In this document: positions 1-8,935 of the stretch, in pieces
How positions within the stretch are numbered: position 1 is the first letter of the stretch
Layout of the letters: each line of letters begins with the position of its first letter
Assembly (NCBI GenBank): GCA_012511955.1
Contig: JAAZFC010000074.1
Span: 1-62,108 of the forward strand
Reading direction: 5' to 3'
From: Fibrobacter sp.
Lineage (GTDB): Bacteria; Fibrobacterota; Fibrobacteria; Fibrobacterales; Fibrobacteraceae
DNA length: 62,108 bases
Notes under the pieces: generated by a model
Databases searched by the model: none
What the model was told of the DNA's origin: nothing
What the model saw: the letters and a program-made list of their open reading frames with translations, nothing else
Translations under genes and position numbers: made by a program

Positions 1-406
1 CGGCGATAAGATAGGGAATACCCAAAACTGGGTCGGTAACTTGCATGGAACTGCTAAAAGGAATCACAGCTAAAACCAAGAAAGCTGCAGAAAGGGGGAG
101 TAGGGGAGCGAGTAAATAAGTGAATTTATCAGCACTTTTGGGTACTAATATTTCTTTAAACAAAAGCTTCATCACATCGGCAATGGTTTGTAGTACTCCA
201 TAAGGGCCTACGCGCATGGGGCCGGTGCGAGCTTGGATAAAGCCACAAACTTTACGCTCTACATAAATTAAAATCGGTGCGCCTAAAAAAGGTATGGTTA
301 GTATTCCAATAATTCCTAAAATTCCGTTTACTATAAAAGCTAGTTCCGGAATTGGAATGATGGAACGCACAAAATCGCCTATAAAATTAGTTGTTGCAAA
401 ATCCAT
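1..406 (-). CDS. nuoH: NADH-quinone oxidoreductase subunit H (NuoH), N-terminal part, runs off the left edge
   Basis: Membrane subunit of complex I that sits at the junction with the hydrophilic arm and contributes to the quinone-binding cavity. I translated it from the ATG at 406; the reading frame stays open to base 1 (about 135 residues). After a first membrane segment it shows YVERKVCGFIQARTGP, then RVGPYG, LQTIADVMKLLFKE and a second hydrophobic segment, which is the standard NuoH N-terminal pattern. The start lies 6 nt after the nuoD stop, so it belongs to the same operon. The operon passes from nuoD straight to nuoH, with no nuoE, nuoF or nuoG between them. Confidence 0.93.
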   Translation of the reverse strand, partial: MDFATTNFIGDFVRSIIPIPELAFIVNGILGIIGILTIPFLGAPILIYVERKVCGFIQARTGPMRVGPYGVLQTIADVMKLLFKEILVPKSADKFTYLLAPLLPLSAAFLVLAVIPFSSSMQVTDPVLGIPYLIA

Positions 407-412
407 AAATCC

Positions 413-1564
413 TCAGCGGTCAATCTCGGGGATAACAGGGTCCAAAGACGCTAAAATGGCAACGACATCTGCCAATTTGTAGTCCATACACATTTCATTT
501 AACATGGATAAGTTCGCCAAACTAGGGCTACGAGTGTGAATGCGGTAAGGTTTGTCGCCTTTTTCCGCCACTATAAATGTTCCTAACTGGCCTTTGGCAC
601 TTTCCACCACCGAAGTCCAAGTTCCGGTGGGAAGTCTATATGCAGGTCTAGTTTTGGAACGATAAGGTCCCTCGGGAAACTTGGCCACAGCTTGTTCAAT
701 GATTTTCAAAGATTCTTCCATTTCTTCCATGCGCACCATGTAGCGATCGTAAACATCGCCGTTGTTGCGAACTGGTACGCCAAAATCAAATTCGGAGTAG
801 ATGGAATAAGGCTCATCGCGGCGTAAATCGTAGTCAATGCCAGAGGCGCGTGCCACAGGGCCACTACAGCCGGAATCCAAAGCTTGTTGTTGGGTTAAAA
901 TCCCAATATCTTTGGATCTTTCTAAGAAAACGATGTTTCCGGTGAAAAGTCGATGATATTCCTTCATGGCTGGGCGTAATTTTTTGATAAAATCTTTGAC
1001 TCGGGGAATAAAAGTATCGGGAACATCGTCAAAAGATCCGCCAGGACGGAAGAAGTTCATGGTTAAGCGGGCGCCGCTCAATTCGTCAAATATTTGGGAA
1101 ATAAGCTCTCTTTCTTTAAAAGCGTATAAAAACACGGAAAGAGCGCCCATATCGGCACCAAAGCTTCCGAAAAACACCAAATGCGAGCTAATTCTTTGCA
1201 ATTCATTGACAATTACGCGGATATATTCGGCTCTTTCGGGTACGCCTATATTCATGGCCTTTTCGATGGCCAAGCATACACCTAAGTTATTGATATGACT
1301 AGTCAAGTAGTCAAAACGGTCAGATAGGTGAATATACTGCAAATAAGTTTGGCTCTCGGCTTGTTTTTCGATGCCGCGGTGTATATAACCAAAATGCGGC
1401 ACTACTTCTTTTACGGTTTCACCATCTAAACGCAAAACCAGACGCAAAACCCCGTGGGTGGAGGGGTGTTGGGGACCCAAGTTAATGAAAAATTCTTCGG
1501 TCTCAGAATCTATGGAGCGTCTTTTAAATCCGGGAGGCAGTTGGGTATTACATAAACTATTCAT
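413..1564 (-). CDS. nuoD: NADH-quinone oxidoreductase subunit D (NuoD)
   Basis: 49-kDa-type subunit of the complex I hydrophilic arm; it forms the quinone site together with NuoB and is related to NiFe-hydrogenase large subunits. The 383-residue product has the usual family length and carries GPQHPSTHGVLRLVLRLDGE near residue 31, HFGYIHRGIEK, and the C-terminal DPVIPEIDR ending. ATG at 1564 overlaps the TAA of the upstream nuoBC by one base and is preceded by CGAGG six bases upstream, so translation is probably coupled. It is a stand-alone NuoD, not the NuoCD fusion seen in enterobacteria and Bacteroides. Confidence 0.97.
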   Translation of the reverse strand: MNSLCNTQLPPGFKRRSIDSETEEFFINLGPQHPSTHGVLRLVLRLDGETVKEVVPHFGYIHRGIEKQAESQTYLQYIHLSDRFDYLTSHINNLGVCLAIEKAMNIGVPERAEYIRVIVNELQRISSHLVFFGSFGADMGALSVFLYAFKERELISQIFDELSGARLTMNFFRPGGSFDDVPDTFIPRVKDFIKKLRPAMKEYHRLFTGNIVFLERSKDIGILTQQQALDSGCSGPVARASGIDYDLRRDEPYSIYSEFDFGVPVRNNGDVYDRYMVRMEEMEESLKIIEQAVAKFPEGPYRSKTRPAYRLPTGTWTSVVESAKGQLGTFIVAEKGDKPYRIHTRSPSLANLSMLNEMCMDYKLADVVAILASLDPVIPEIDR

Positions 1565-2805
1565 TAATAACCTCGGGGAATCATAGCGTCAGAAGTGAAA
1601 TCTTTGCGCAGGGGAAAGCCCACAAAATCGTCGTCTAAAAACAAGCGGCGCAAATCGGGATGCCCTTCAAAGCTAATGCCCATCATATCGTAAATTTCTC
1701 TTTCTTTCCACTCTGCGGCGCGGAAAACGCGACTGAGCGTGGGTAATTTGGCTTGAACTTCGTCGGCGGCAGCATCTTCATCTTTTTCTAAGATAGTGCG
1801 GATAATAATCTTATGCTTATGCCGCAAAGATTGCATTTGCACCACCATTTCAAAATTCTCCTTCCAATCAATGGAAAGCATATCAAAGAGATAGTCAAAA
1901 TCCAGGCCGGCTTCGCTTTTCAAAAAGTTGATTAAATCGTAGTAATCCGTTTTGGGCACGGTTAAATTCAGCGCTTCCAAAGGATTATGTTCTTCAATGG
2001 CTTCGGGGCTGATTTCTTCTAAACCATGCACGCCCACTTGGTCGAATTTTTTGCTAATTGCCGTAAAAAGCTGGGCTTTAGTTAGGCCCTTTGCGGGAAT
2101 TTCTGCCAAAGGTACTTCGGGAAAGACCTCTCTTTTCACCCGTACATGCTTATAACCCTGATAATCGGGGTTTTCCTCTTTAAATTTGGCTCGGGCATCG
2201 GCTTGTTCTTCGTCTTTGCGAGTTTCAGAGTGCTTCCACGCCTGCAAAGCATCACCAAATGGATTAGTGATAGGAGAAGTATTAATATCTTCTTCGGTCC
2301 AGGGGTTACGCAAAGTTTCTTTTTTGATTTTTTCTTGTAATAACATTAACCCTTGCAATAGTGCTTCGGGGCGGGGAGGGCATCCAGGGATATAAACATC
2401 CACGGGAATCAAGCGATCGGCGCCTTTAACTACAGAGTAGTTATCGTAATAAAAAGGACCACCAGAAACCGCACAAGCGCCCATGGCAATGACATATTTT
2501 GGCCCAGGCATTTGCTCGTACAGCGTAACCAAAGGTTCCGCCATCTTTTCTACGATGGTTCCCGCGAGGATAATTAAATCCGCTTGGCGGGGGGAAGCGC
2601 GGAAGACTTCGGAACCAAAGCGCGAAATATCGTAACGGGACATAGAGGTCGCCATCATTTCGATAGCGCAACAAGAGGTTCCATAGGTGAGGGGCCAAAG
2701 GGAATTGGATCTAGCCCAATTAACAATAAAATCCACAGCATTGACCATGGATTTTCCCCCGGGAACGGGGTCCAAAACTTTAGGGATGAACTTCATTATT
2801 CCCAT
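1564..2805 (-). CDS. nuoBC: NuoB-NuoC fusion protein of complex I
   Basis: A single 413-residue frame joins two complex I subunits. Residues about 1-160 are NuoB, which holds the N2 4Fe-4S cluster: the Cys pair at 45-46 (GTSCCAIEM), Cys111 (MGACAVSGG) and Cys142 (PGCPPRPE) are all present. Residues about 161-240 are a charged linker rich in Lys and Glu. Residues about 240-413 are NuoC, with [20 protein letters not shown] and the FPLRKDF ending. ATG at 2805 has GGAG seven bases upstream and overlaps nuoA by 10 nt. Fusion of B to C while D stays separate is an uncommon arrangement. No frameshift or internal stop is visible, so the fusion looks genuine. Confidence 0.95.
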   Translation of the reverse strand: MGIMKFIPKVLDPVPGGKSMVNAVDFIVNWARSNSLWPLTYGTSCCAIEMMATSMSRYDISRFGSEVFRASPRQADLIILAGTIVEKMAEPLVTLYEQMPGPKYVIAMGACAVSGGPFYYDNYSVVKGADRLIPVDVYIPGCPPRPEALLQGLMLLQEKIKKETLRNPWTEEDINTSPITNPFGDALQAWKHSETRKDEEQADARAKFKEENPDYQGYKHVRVKREVFPEVPLAEIPAKGLTKAQLFTAISKKFDQVGVHGLEEISPEAIEEHNPLEALNLTVPKTDYYDLINFLKSEAGLDFDYLFDMLSIDWKENFEMVVQMQSLRHKHKIIIRTILEKDEDAAADEVQAKLPTLSRVFRAAEWKEREIYDMMGISFEGHPDLRRLFLDDDFVGFPLRKDFTSDAMIPRGY

Positions 2806-3179
2806 TGCAAAGCTCCTTTACGCCATGCATAAGCTAAACCACATACCACCACTGTTATAAAAAGTCCTAGCTCTATAAATATAACAGTGGGGCTGATGTG
2901 AGGGTGTTGTCCTGTGGCGACTTTATTGAAAATTCTTACCGCAGGAAATAAAAATAGTGCTTCTATATCAAAAATCAAAAAAAGTAGGGCGTATAGATAG
3001 TACCCTACTTTAAATTGAATACGAGCGGTGCCAAACAGATCCACTCCACATTCGTAAGTTAAATGCTTATGAATGGACTCCTTGGTTCTGTATGAAAGCA
3101 GAAAGCCCGTGATAATGGCGGCGCTGGCTATAAAAGCCCCTAGAAACACAAAAAATATAAGTGGAATGTATTCTTGCAA
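2796..3179 (-). CDS. nuoA: NADH-quinone oxidoreductase subunit A (NuoA)
   Basis: Small membrane subunit of complex I and first gene of the operon. Three hydrophobic segments are visible, with the conserved YECGVD motif in the loop after the first and [13 protein letters not shown] in the second. The frame is open from a TTG at 3206 (136 residues). I prefer the TTG at 3179 (127 residues) because GAGG lies five bases before it and the product then begins QEYIPLIFF, as usual for NuoA; no ATG is available. It overlaps the nuoBC start by 10 nt. Confidence 0.92.
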   Translation of the reverse strand: MQEYIPLIFFVFLGAFIASAAIITGFLLSYRTKESIHKHLTYECGVDLFGTARIQFKVGYYLYALLFLIFDIEALFLFPAVRIFNKVATGQHPHISPTVIFIELGLFITVVVCGLAYAWRKGALQWE

Positions 3180-3361
3180 AAGCACCTCGTGAGTTAACAA
3201 AGACAAATATATAATTCGTACAGTTTTTTTAAAGTGCAGTTTGCATTGAGTACCACTTGTTCTATAAATAAGTGCTTTTAGAGCCTATTTTGTGTAATTG
3301 CTCCTCAAAAGCTTGCTAATTTTATAGATTTAGCATGTAAAAGTTTAATTATGGAGATTCT

Positions 3362-6300
3362 ATGAGTAAAAAAGTTATGGTAAGTGTTGATGGTAACGAA
3401 GCTTGTGCAAATATAGCCCACAAAGTGAGTGAGGTGGTGGCGATTTACCCCATTACTCCTTCCTCCACAATGGCTGAGTTATCTGATCTCTGGGCCGCAA
3501 AAGGCGTTAAAAATATTTGGGGACAAGTTCCTCGTGTTATTGAAATGCAATCCGAAGGTGGGGCTATTGGTGCAGTACACGGCTCTTTGCAAGCTGGTGC
3601 AATGACCACCACATTTACTGCCTCCCAAGGCTTGCTTTTGATGATTCCTAACTTCTATAAAATTGCCGGAGAACTCACTCCTGCGGTTTTCCATGTATCG
3701 GCTCGGGCCATTGCTGCTCAAGGTCTATCCATTTTTGGCGACCATTCCGATATTATGTCCATGCGTCAAACTGGCTTTGCTTTATTGGGCGCAGCTTCGG
3801 TGCAAGAAGCCCAAGATATGGCTTTAGTGGCCCACGCTGCTACCCTGGAAGCTAAAGTGCCTTTTGTACACTTCTTTGACGGATTCCGCACTTCCCACGA
3901 AATTATGAAAATCGACCAGGTTTCCGATGCCGATATCAGAACTATGATCGACGAAGCTCAAGTGGAAGATTTCCGCAAACGCGCATTGACTCCCGATGCA
4001 CCTTTGTTACGCGGTACTGCACAAAACCCCGATGTATATTTCCAAGGTCGCGAATCAGTTAATCCTTATTATGAAAAAGTACCTGGAATTGTGCAAAAAC
4101 AAATGGATCGCTTGGCAGAACTCACCGGTCGTCAATATTCACTAGTGGAATATTACGGTGCGGAAGATGCCGAACGCGTAGTAGTTATCATGGGTTCAGG
4201 TGCCCAAACTGTGAAAGAAACAGTGAAATGCTTGAACAATCAAGGGGAAAAAGTCGGTGTTATCACCGTGCGTTTGTATCGCCCTTTCCCTAAAAAAGAA
4301 TTTGTAGCTGCCTTGCCTAAAACAGTGAAATCCATCGCTGTCTTAGACCGCTGTAAAGAGCCTGGTTCCGCTGGCGAACCCTTGTTCCAAGATGTACTCA
4401 CAGCTGTAACCGAAGCGGTGATGAGAAAAGAAGCCGAATTTGAATTGCCCCGCATTATTGGCGGACGCTACGGCTTGTCTTCTAAAGAATTTACCCCTGC
4501 AATGGTAAAAGCAGTAACTGACGAACTCAAAAAAGCTGATCCCAAAGGTAGTTTCACCGTGGGAATCATCGACGATGTTAGTCATACTAGCTTAGATGTA
4601 GATAGCAGTTTCCGCTTACCCAGCAACTTTTTCCAAGCGATGTTCTATGGCTTGGGTGCTGATGGTACTGTGGGTGCTAACAAAAACTCCATTAAAATCA
4701 TTGGTGAAAACACCGATAATTACACCCAGGGATACTTTGTATTTGACTCCAAGAAATCTGGTTCCATGACCATAAGCCACTTGCGCTTTGGTGAAGAGCC
4801 TATTAATGCGCCTTACTTGATTGAAGACGCTGATTTCATTGCTTGTCATCACACTCCGCATTTAGCGCAAATCCCCATGCTCGAAGATGCCAAAGAAGGG
4901 GCAATATTCTTGCTCAATACCACTTATGGCCCCGACGAAGTTTGGGATACTTTCCCCCGTCCGGTACAACAGCTCATTATAGATCGCAAAATCAAAACTT
5001 ATGTGATTGATGCCTATAATGTAGCCAGAGAAACTGGAATGGGTCGTCGCATTAATGGTATAATGCAGACCAGCTTTTTCGCCATTTCTGGTGTGATTGC
5101 TAAAGATGAAGCTATTGAACACATTAAAGTTGCCATTAAAAACACCTATGGCAGCAAAGGTGAAGAAATAGTTAAAAAGAACTGGGATGCAGTGGATCAA
5201 ACTTTGGAATATTTACATGAAGTGAAAATTCCTGAGCAAGTATCTAGCACTTCGGAATACCGACAATCTGTTTCGGAAAAAGCCCCAGAATTTGTCAAGA
5301 AAATCACTGCGGAAATCATGTTTGGTCGCGGCGATGACTTGCCCGTAAGTGCCATGCCCGCCGATGGAACCTATCCTACGGCCACCGCTAAGTGGGAAAA
5401 ACGCGATTTATCCTTGGAAATACCTGTTTGGGAACCCGACTTGTGTATTCAGTGTGGTAAATGCGCCATTGTTTGTCCCCATGCTACCATTCGCACCAAG
5501 GCTTTTGACTTGTCCGATGTTGCCGATGCTCCTGAAACCTTTAAATATACCAAAGCTAGAGGTTTCAAATTAGACGGTGATGTGCAATATTCCGTGCAAA
5601 TTTCACCCTACGACTGTACTGGATGTACTGTTTGTGTGGATGCTTGCCCTGCCATTGACAAGAAAAACCCAGGTCGCAAAGCTATTAATATGGCTGCACA
5701 ACCGCCTATTGCTAAGGCTGAAGCTGAAAACTGGGATTTCTTTATAGATATTCCCGAAGCTGACCGCCTCAAAGTGAATCGCAAAATACCTAAAGGCACG
5801 CAAATTCTCGAACCTTTGTTTGAGTTCTCTGGCGCTTGTCCTGGTTGCGGTGAAACTCCCTACATCAAACTAGTAACTCAACTATTTGGTGATCGCATGA
5901 TTGTGGCCAATGCTACTGGTTGCTCTTCCATTTACGGTGGAAACTTACCCACCACACCTTGGGCCACCAACAAAGATGGTCGCGGCCCGAGCTGGTCAAA
6001 CTCTCTGTTCGAAGATAACGCCGAATTTGGTTTAGGTATGCGTTTAGGTGTAAATAAGCACGCCAACCAAGCTTTGTTGTTAATTGACGAAATGGCAGAT
6101 AAATTGCCCGCAGATTTGATTACTGCTATCAAAGATGTTGACCAAAGCGAAGAAGAAGGTATAGAAACGCAAAGAGAAAATGTGTTGAAACTACGCGAAG
6201 AATTAGCAAAAATCGAAGGCGATCGCGCTCGTTTACTAGAACAAGTTGCCGACTATTTAGTTAAGAAAAGCGTATGGATTATTGGTGGTGATGGCTGGGC

Positions 6301-6949
6301 CTACGATATCGGTTACGGTGGACTAGACCATGTGATTGCCAGCGGTGAAAATGTCAATATCCTTATTTTGGACACCGAAGTTTACTCAAACACCGGCGGA
6401 CAAGCTTCTAAAGCGACAAACTTAGGTGCAGTAGCTCAATTTGCTGCAGCCGGCAAGCGTTCAGGCAAAAAAGACTTAGGTCTAATCGCCATGGCTTACA
6501 AAAATGTTTATGTGGGTTATGTTGCTATGGGTGCCAATGACGGTCAAACCATTAGAACCTTGACCGAAGCGGAGAACTTTAACGGTCCTTCAGTGGTTAT
6601 TGCCTATAGCCCCTGTATTGCTCACGGTTACGACCTTGGCAACATGCTTAAGCACCAAGATATGGCAGTTAAATCTGGTTACTGGCCATTAATGCGCTAC
6701 AACCCTGACTTAGCTGACCAAGGTAAAGCTCCTTTGGTACTAGACAGTCGTGCGCCTAGCATTCCTGTTAAAGAATATATCTTTACTGAAAACCGCTATC
6801 GTCAATTGCTAAATAGCAACCCTGAAATGGCAAATAAACTAGCTGATCAGTTGCAAACTAGCATTGATGAAAAATGGGAATATTTCCAGTATATGTCTAA
6901 CTTAGTGCCTAAAGCTGCAGCAGCAGAAGAAGCTAAAGAAACTGAATAA
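3362..6949 (+). CDS. nifJ: pyruvate:ferredoxin (flavodoxin) oxidoreductase, single-chain
   Basis: Oxidises pyruvate with CoA to acetyl-CoA and CO2 and passes the electrons to ferredoxin or flavodoxin, in the cytoplasm. At 1195 residues it is the full homodimer-type enzyme with gamma, alpha, beta and ferredoxin-like parts on one chain. Two 4Fe-4S motifs are intact: CIQCGKCAIVCP from Cys695 and CTGCTVCVDACP from Cys752. The proximal cluster CPGCGE starts at Cys826, and the thiamine-diphosphate region GDGWAYDIGYGG lies near residue 977, followed by EVYSNTGGQ. ATG is preceded by GGAG. It is transcribed divergently from the NADH-less complex I operon and ends in a strong terminator. Confidence 0.98.
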   Translation: MSKKVMVSVDGNEACANIAHKVSEVVAIYPITPSSTMAELSDLWAAKGVKNIWGQVPRVIEMQSEGGAIGAVHGSLQAGAMTTTFTASQGLLLMIPNFYKIAGELTPAVFHVSARAIAAQGLSIFGDHSDIMSMRQTGFALLGAASVQEAQDMALVAHAATLEAKVPFVHFFDGFRTSHEIMKIDQVSDADIRTMIDEAQVEDFRKRALTPDAPLLRGTAQNPDVYFQGRESVNPYYEKVPGIVQKQMDRLAELTGRQYSLVEYYGAEDAERVVVIMGSGAQTVKETVKCLNNQGEKVGVITVRLYRPFPKKEFVAALPKTVKSIAVLDRCKEPGSAGEPLFQDVLTAVTEAVMRKEAEFELPRIIGGRYGLSSKEFTPAMVKAVTDELKKADPKGSFTVGIIDDVSHTSLDVDSSFRLPSNFFQAMFYGLGADGTVGANKNSIKIIGENTDNYTQGYFVFDSKKSGSMTISHLRFGEEPINAPYLIEDADFIACHHTPHLAQIPMLEDAKEGAIFLLNTTYGPDEVWDTFPRPVQQLIIDRKIKTYVIDAYNVARETGMGRRINGIMQTSFFAISGVIAKDEAIEHIKVAIKNTYGSKGEEIVKKNWDAVDQTLEYLHEVKIPEQVSSTSEYRQSVSEKAPEFVKKITAEIMFGRGDDLPVSAMPADGTYPTATAKWEKRDLSLEIPVWEPDLCIQCGKCAIVCPHATIRTKAFDLSDVADAPETFKYTKARGFKLDGDVQYSVQISPYDCTGCTVCVDACPAIDKKNPGRKAINMAAQPPIAKAEAENWDFFIDIPEADRLKVNRKIPKGTQILEPLFEFSGACPGCGETPYIKLVTQLFGDRMIVANATGCSSIYGGNLPTTPWATNKDGRGPSWSNSLFEDNAEFGLGMRLGVNKHANQALLLIDEMADKLPADLITAIKDVDQSEEEGIETQRENVLKLREELAKIEGDRARLLEQVADYLVKKSVWIIGGDGWAYDIGYGGLDHVIASGENVNILILDTEVYSNTGGQASKATNLGAVAQFAAAGKRSGKKDLGLIAMAYKNVYVGYVAMGANDGQTIRTLTEAENFNGPSVVIAYSPCIAHGYDLGNMLKHQDMAVKSGYWPLMRYNPDLADQGKAPLVLDSRAPSIPVKEYIFTENRYRQLLNSNPEMANKLADQLQTSIDEKWEYFQYMSNLVPKAAAAEEAKETE

Positions 6950-6976
6950 AACTTCCTTTTAAGGTTAAATGATGAA

Positions 6977-7004
6977 GGTCGCTCTTAGGAGCGGCCTTTT
7001 TTTT
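6977..7004 (+). terminator. Rho-independent terminator of nifJ
   Basis: An 8-bp stem (GGTCGCTC at 6977-6984 with GAGCGGCC at 6989-6996, one G-T pair), a TTAG loop and a run of eight T residues lie 27 bases after the nifJ stop. Confidence 0.9.
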
Positions 7005-7009
7005 ATAAT
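7004..7009 (+). promoter_or_regulatory. possible -10 box (TATAAT) for the RmlD-like gene
   Basis: A perfect TATAAT begins on the last T of the nifJ terminator, 13 bases before the ATG at 7022. No convincing -35 box or ribosome-binding site is visible, so if it is used the transcript would be nearly leaderless. Confidence 0.3.
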
Positions 7010-7021
7010 TGCACTCAAATT

Positions 7022-8065
7022 ATGACAGCAAGACTTATATATCAATCCCAACACTCCCCCCAAGAATCGCTGATTTTAGTTACAGGCTTGGCCGGAGTAC
7101 CTGGTTGGAATATCTTTCACGGTTTACGAAATCTTTACCCCGGTAGGGTAGTGGGGCAACGCCCAGCAGATAATCCCAAAGCTAATTGGGAAGACACCTT
7201 TGCTATTAATAGTGAAAATGAAGATCTTTTGCGAGAGTTATTTAAAAAATATTCTTTTGCCGCAGTCATCGATGCTACGGGAAACTGCGCCCTTAAAGCC
7301 TGTGAATGCGCTCCGCATCTTTCTAAAATTTTAAACCAAGACTTTGCCGTGGCCATCGCCACCGAATGCGCCAAATACGATATTCCTCTTTTGCGTATAT
7401 CCACAGATTTTGTGTTTTCGGGAGATGCTGGGGTGGGCAATTACTACGAAGATGATGCCATGGATCCGGTTACCATGTATGGAAAACACATGGCCTGGGC
7501 CGAAATTCTTATTACTAAAAGACACCCTAGCACCGTATTTTTGCGCGCACCTTTGCCCATAGGTTTGAGCCCCGGAGGGAAAGCTGGGGCCATAGACTGG
7601 ATAGAATGGCGTTTTCGCAATGGCAGACCCGCAACCTTGTATTACGATGAATATCGCAGCGTAATTTCCATGCACGATTTGGTAAAAGTGGTGGATTTAT
7701 GGTTGCGTGAACCCCAACGCTTTGCCCCAGGTATATATAACTGTGGCGGCTCCCGCGATGTCAGTTTGTATCAAATTGGGCAAATAATCAACGCTGTGGG
7801 GGGTTACGATCCCCATCTGTTGCATGGCTGTATGCGCATCGAAGCTGGCCCCATGCCGCCACGAACAGGGCATGTAGGGATAAACTGTGATAAGATCAAT
7901 AGCATTTTACCCCCGGGCTTAATACGCCCTTGGCCGGTGGAAGATTATATGTATCCAGGGGACGATAGGGAATGGCACCATACTGTAAATAGAGATAAAT
8001 GGAAAATAAATGATTCTATTGGTACTTTTTTGATGGATGGATTGTATTTTTTAGCTAAGACATGA
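7022..8065 (+). CDS. NAD(P)-dependent sugar reductase, RmlD/dTDP-4-dehydrorhamnose reductase-like
   Basis: Short-chain dehydrogenase of the extended RmlD type, predicted to reduce a nucleotide-sugar or similar substrate in the cytoplasm. The Rossmann entry is a variant, VTGLAGVPGWNI near residue 20. The catalytic region includes STDFVFSG near residue 123 and the YGKHMAWAE Tyr-x-x-x-Lys motif near residue 150; at 347 residues it is a little longer than RmlD. Nothing around it forms an obvious sugar cluster, so the substrate cannot be named. Its stop overlaps the start of the next gene (ATGA), so the two are co-transcribed. There is no clear Shine-Dalgarno. Confidence 0.8.
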   Translation: MTARLIYQSQHSPQESLILVTGLAGVPGWNIFHGLRNLYPGRVVGQRPADNPKANWEDTFAINSENEDLLRELFKKYSFAAVIDATGNCALKACECAPHLSKILNQDFAVAIATECAKYDIPLLRISTDFVFSGDAGVGNYYEDDAMDPVTMYGKHMAWAEILITKRHPSTVFLRAPLPIGLSPGGKAGAIDWIEWRFRNGRPATLYYDEYRSVISMHDLVKVVDLWLREPQRFAPGIYNCGGSRDVSLYQIGQIINAVGGYDPHLLHGCMRIEAGPMPPRTGHVGINCDKINSILPPGLIRPWPVEDYMYPGDDREWHHTVNRDKWKINDSIGTFLMDGLYFLAKT

Positions 8066-8451
8066 AGTTAAAAAAGTTTCCCAAGATTCCCAAAGGGGTG
8101 AAAATCGCTTACAATGTGCTAGAACGCCTAGTGCGTATAGTATTTTTGTTGTTGCTATGCTATGCAGTGATTTTTACCGTGGGTGTAACTTGGGGCGCTT
8201 GGCAAGGCTATAAAAAAATAAATGCCTTTTTAGATGAAGTAAAAGTTCTGCGCACTGAAAACCCTGTGCAAACTAATTATATGCAGGTCATGCAAGACAC
8301 CATGGAGGGAGAATTAAAGCATATTTATGTGCCTTTGGATTCCATAAATCCCTGGTTAGTCAAAGCGGTGCTGGCCGCCGAAGATGCTGGCTTTTATTAT
8401 CATCCTGGAGTAGATGTGCGCGCTATTGCTGAAGCCATGGATATGAACTAA
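8062..8451 (+). pseudogene. mtgA: monofunctional peptidoglycan glycosyltransferase (GT51, MtgA-like), N-terminal part before an in-frame TAA
   Basis: MtgA-type enzymes polymerise lipid II into glycan strands at the inner membrane. This part has a cytoplasmic Lys-rich start, one membrane segment (residues about 25-50), and GT51 motif 1, EDAGFYYHPGVD, with the catalytic Glu. The frame is then stopped by TAA at 8449-8451. The same frame continues directly downstream with the rest of the domain, so this is a nonsense change rather than a frameshift. As written, the product lacks motifs 2 to 4 and should be inactive. A sequencing error or readthrough cannot be excluded. Its ATG overlaps the preceding gene by four bases. 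Confidence 0.85.
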
Positions 8452-8880
8452 AAACGCAAACGCACGGTTTTTGGGGGTAGCACCATCACCCAACAAGTGG
8501 CCAAGAACTTGTTTTTAAGCAGTGAAAGATCCTGGGAACGCAAAGGCAAGGAATTGGCTTATGCTCTGTTAATGGAGCATTATTTGGGCAAAGAACGCAT
8601 ATTGGAATTGTATTTGAACTACGCCCAATGGGGTAAAAAGCTTTTTGGAGCCGAAGCAGCTTGCCAAGAGTATTATAAGCGATCTTGTCAAAAAATCAGC
8701 GTCGAACAATCTGTGAATTTAGCAGCTATTTTGGCTAATCCTAGCAGATATAACCCCTATATGAGAAAATCTAAGTTTATGACCCAACGCCGTGGGGTGA
8801 TATATGCCAATATGTTTCCCCGGGATACTTTGAATTTGGACTCCACCAATACCTTGATTGTAGAAGAAAATCCAGAATAA
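8452..8880 (+). pseudogene. mtgA: GT51 peptidoglycan glycosyltransferase (MtgA-like), C-terminal part after the in-frame TAA
   Basis: In the same frame as the preceding part and immediately after its stop, the sequence reads KRKRTVFGGSTITQQ. This is GT51 motif 2, followed by VAKNLFLS and by the motif 3-4 region around KELAYALLMEHYLGKERILE and LYLNYAQWG. No further stop occurs until 8880. The first internal ATG is at 8497, after motif 2 has passed, so independent translation would not give an active enzyme. The absence of further decay suggests the TAA is recent or is an assembly error. Rejoined, the protein would be 272 residues, a normal MtgA length. Confidence 0.85.
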
Positions 8881-8935
8881 ATGACATATTCGCTTAAATA
8901 AATTATTTTAGTAAAAAACAAATACGGAGAATAAT

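Noticed and set aside
966-1298. 110-codon plus-strand frame inside nuoD
   Set aside because: Antisense shadow of a well-conserved gene, with no ribosome-binding site or recognisable protein.
4862-5200. 112-codon minus-strand frame inside nifJ
   Set aside because: Antisense shadow of the oxidoreductase; composition follows the reverse codons of the real gene.
8449-8451. Recoded TAA or alternative genetic code
   Set aside because: TAA is used as the normal stop by many genes in the window (for example nifJ and nuoBC), so a global reassignment is excluded.
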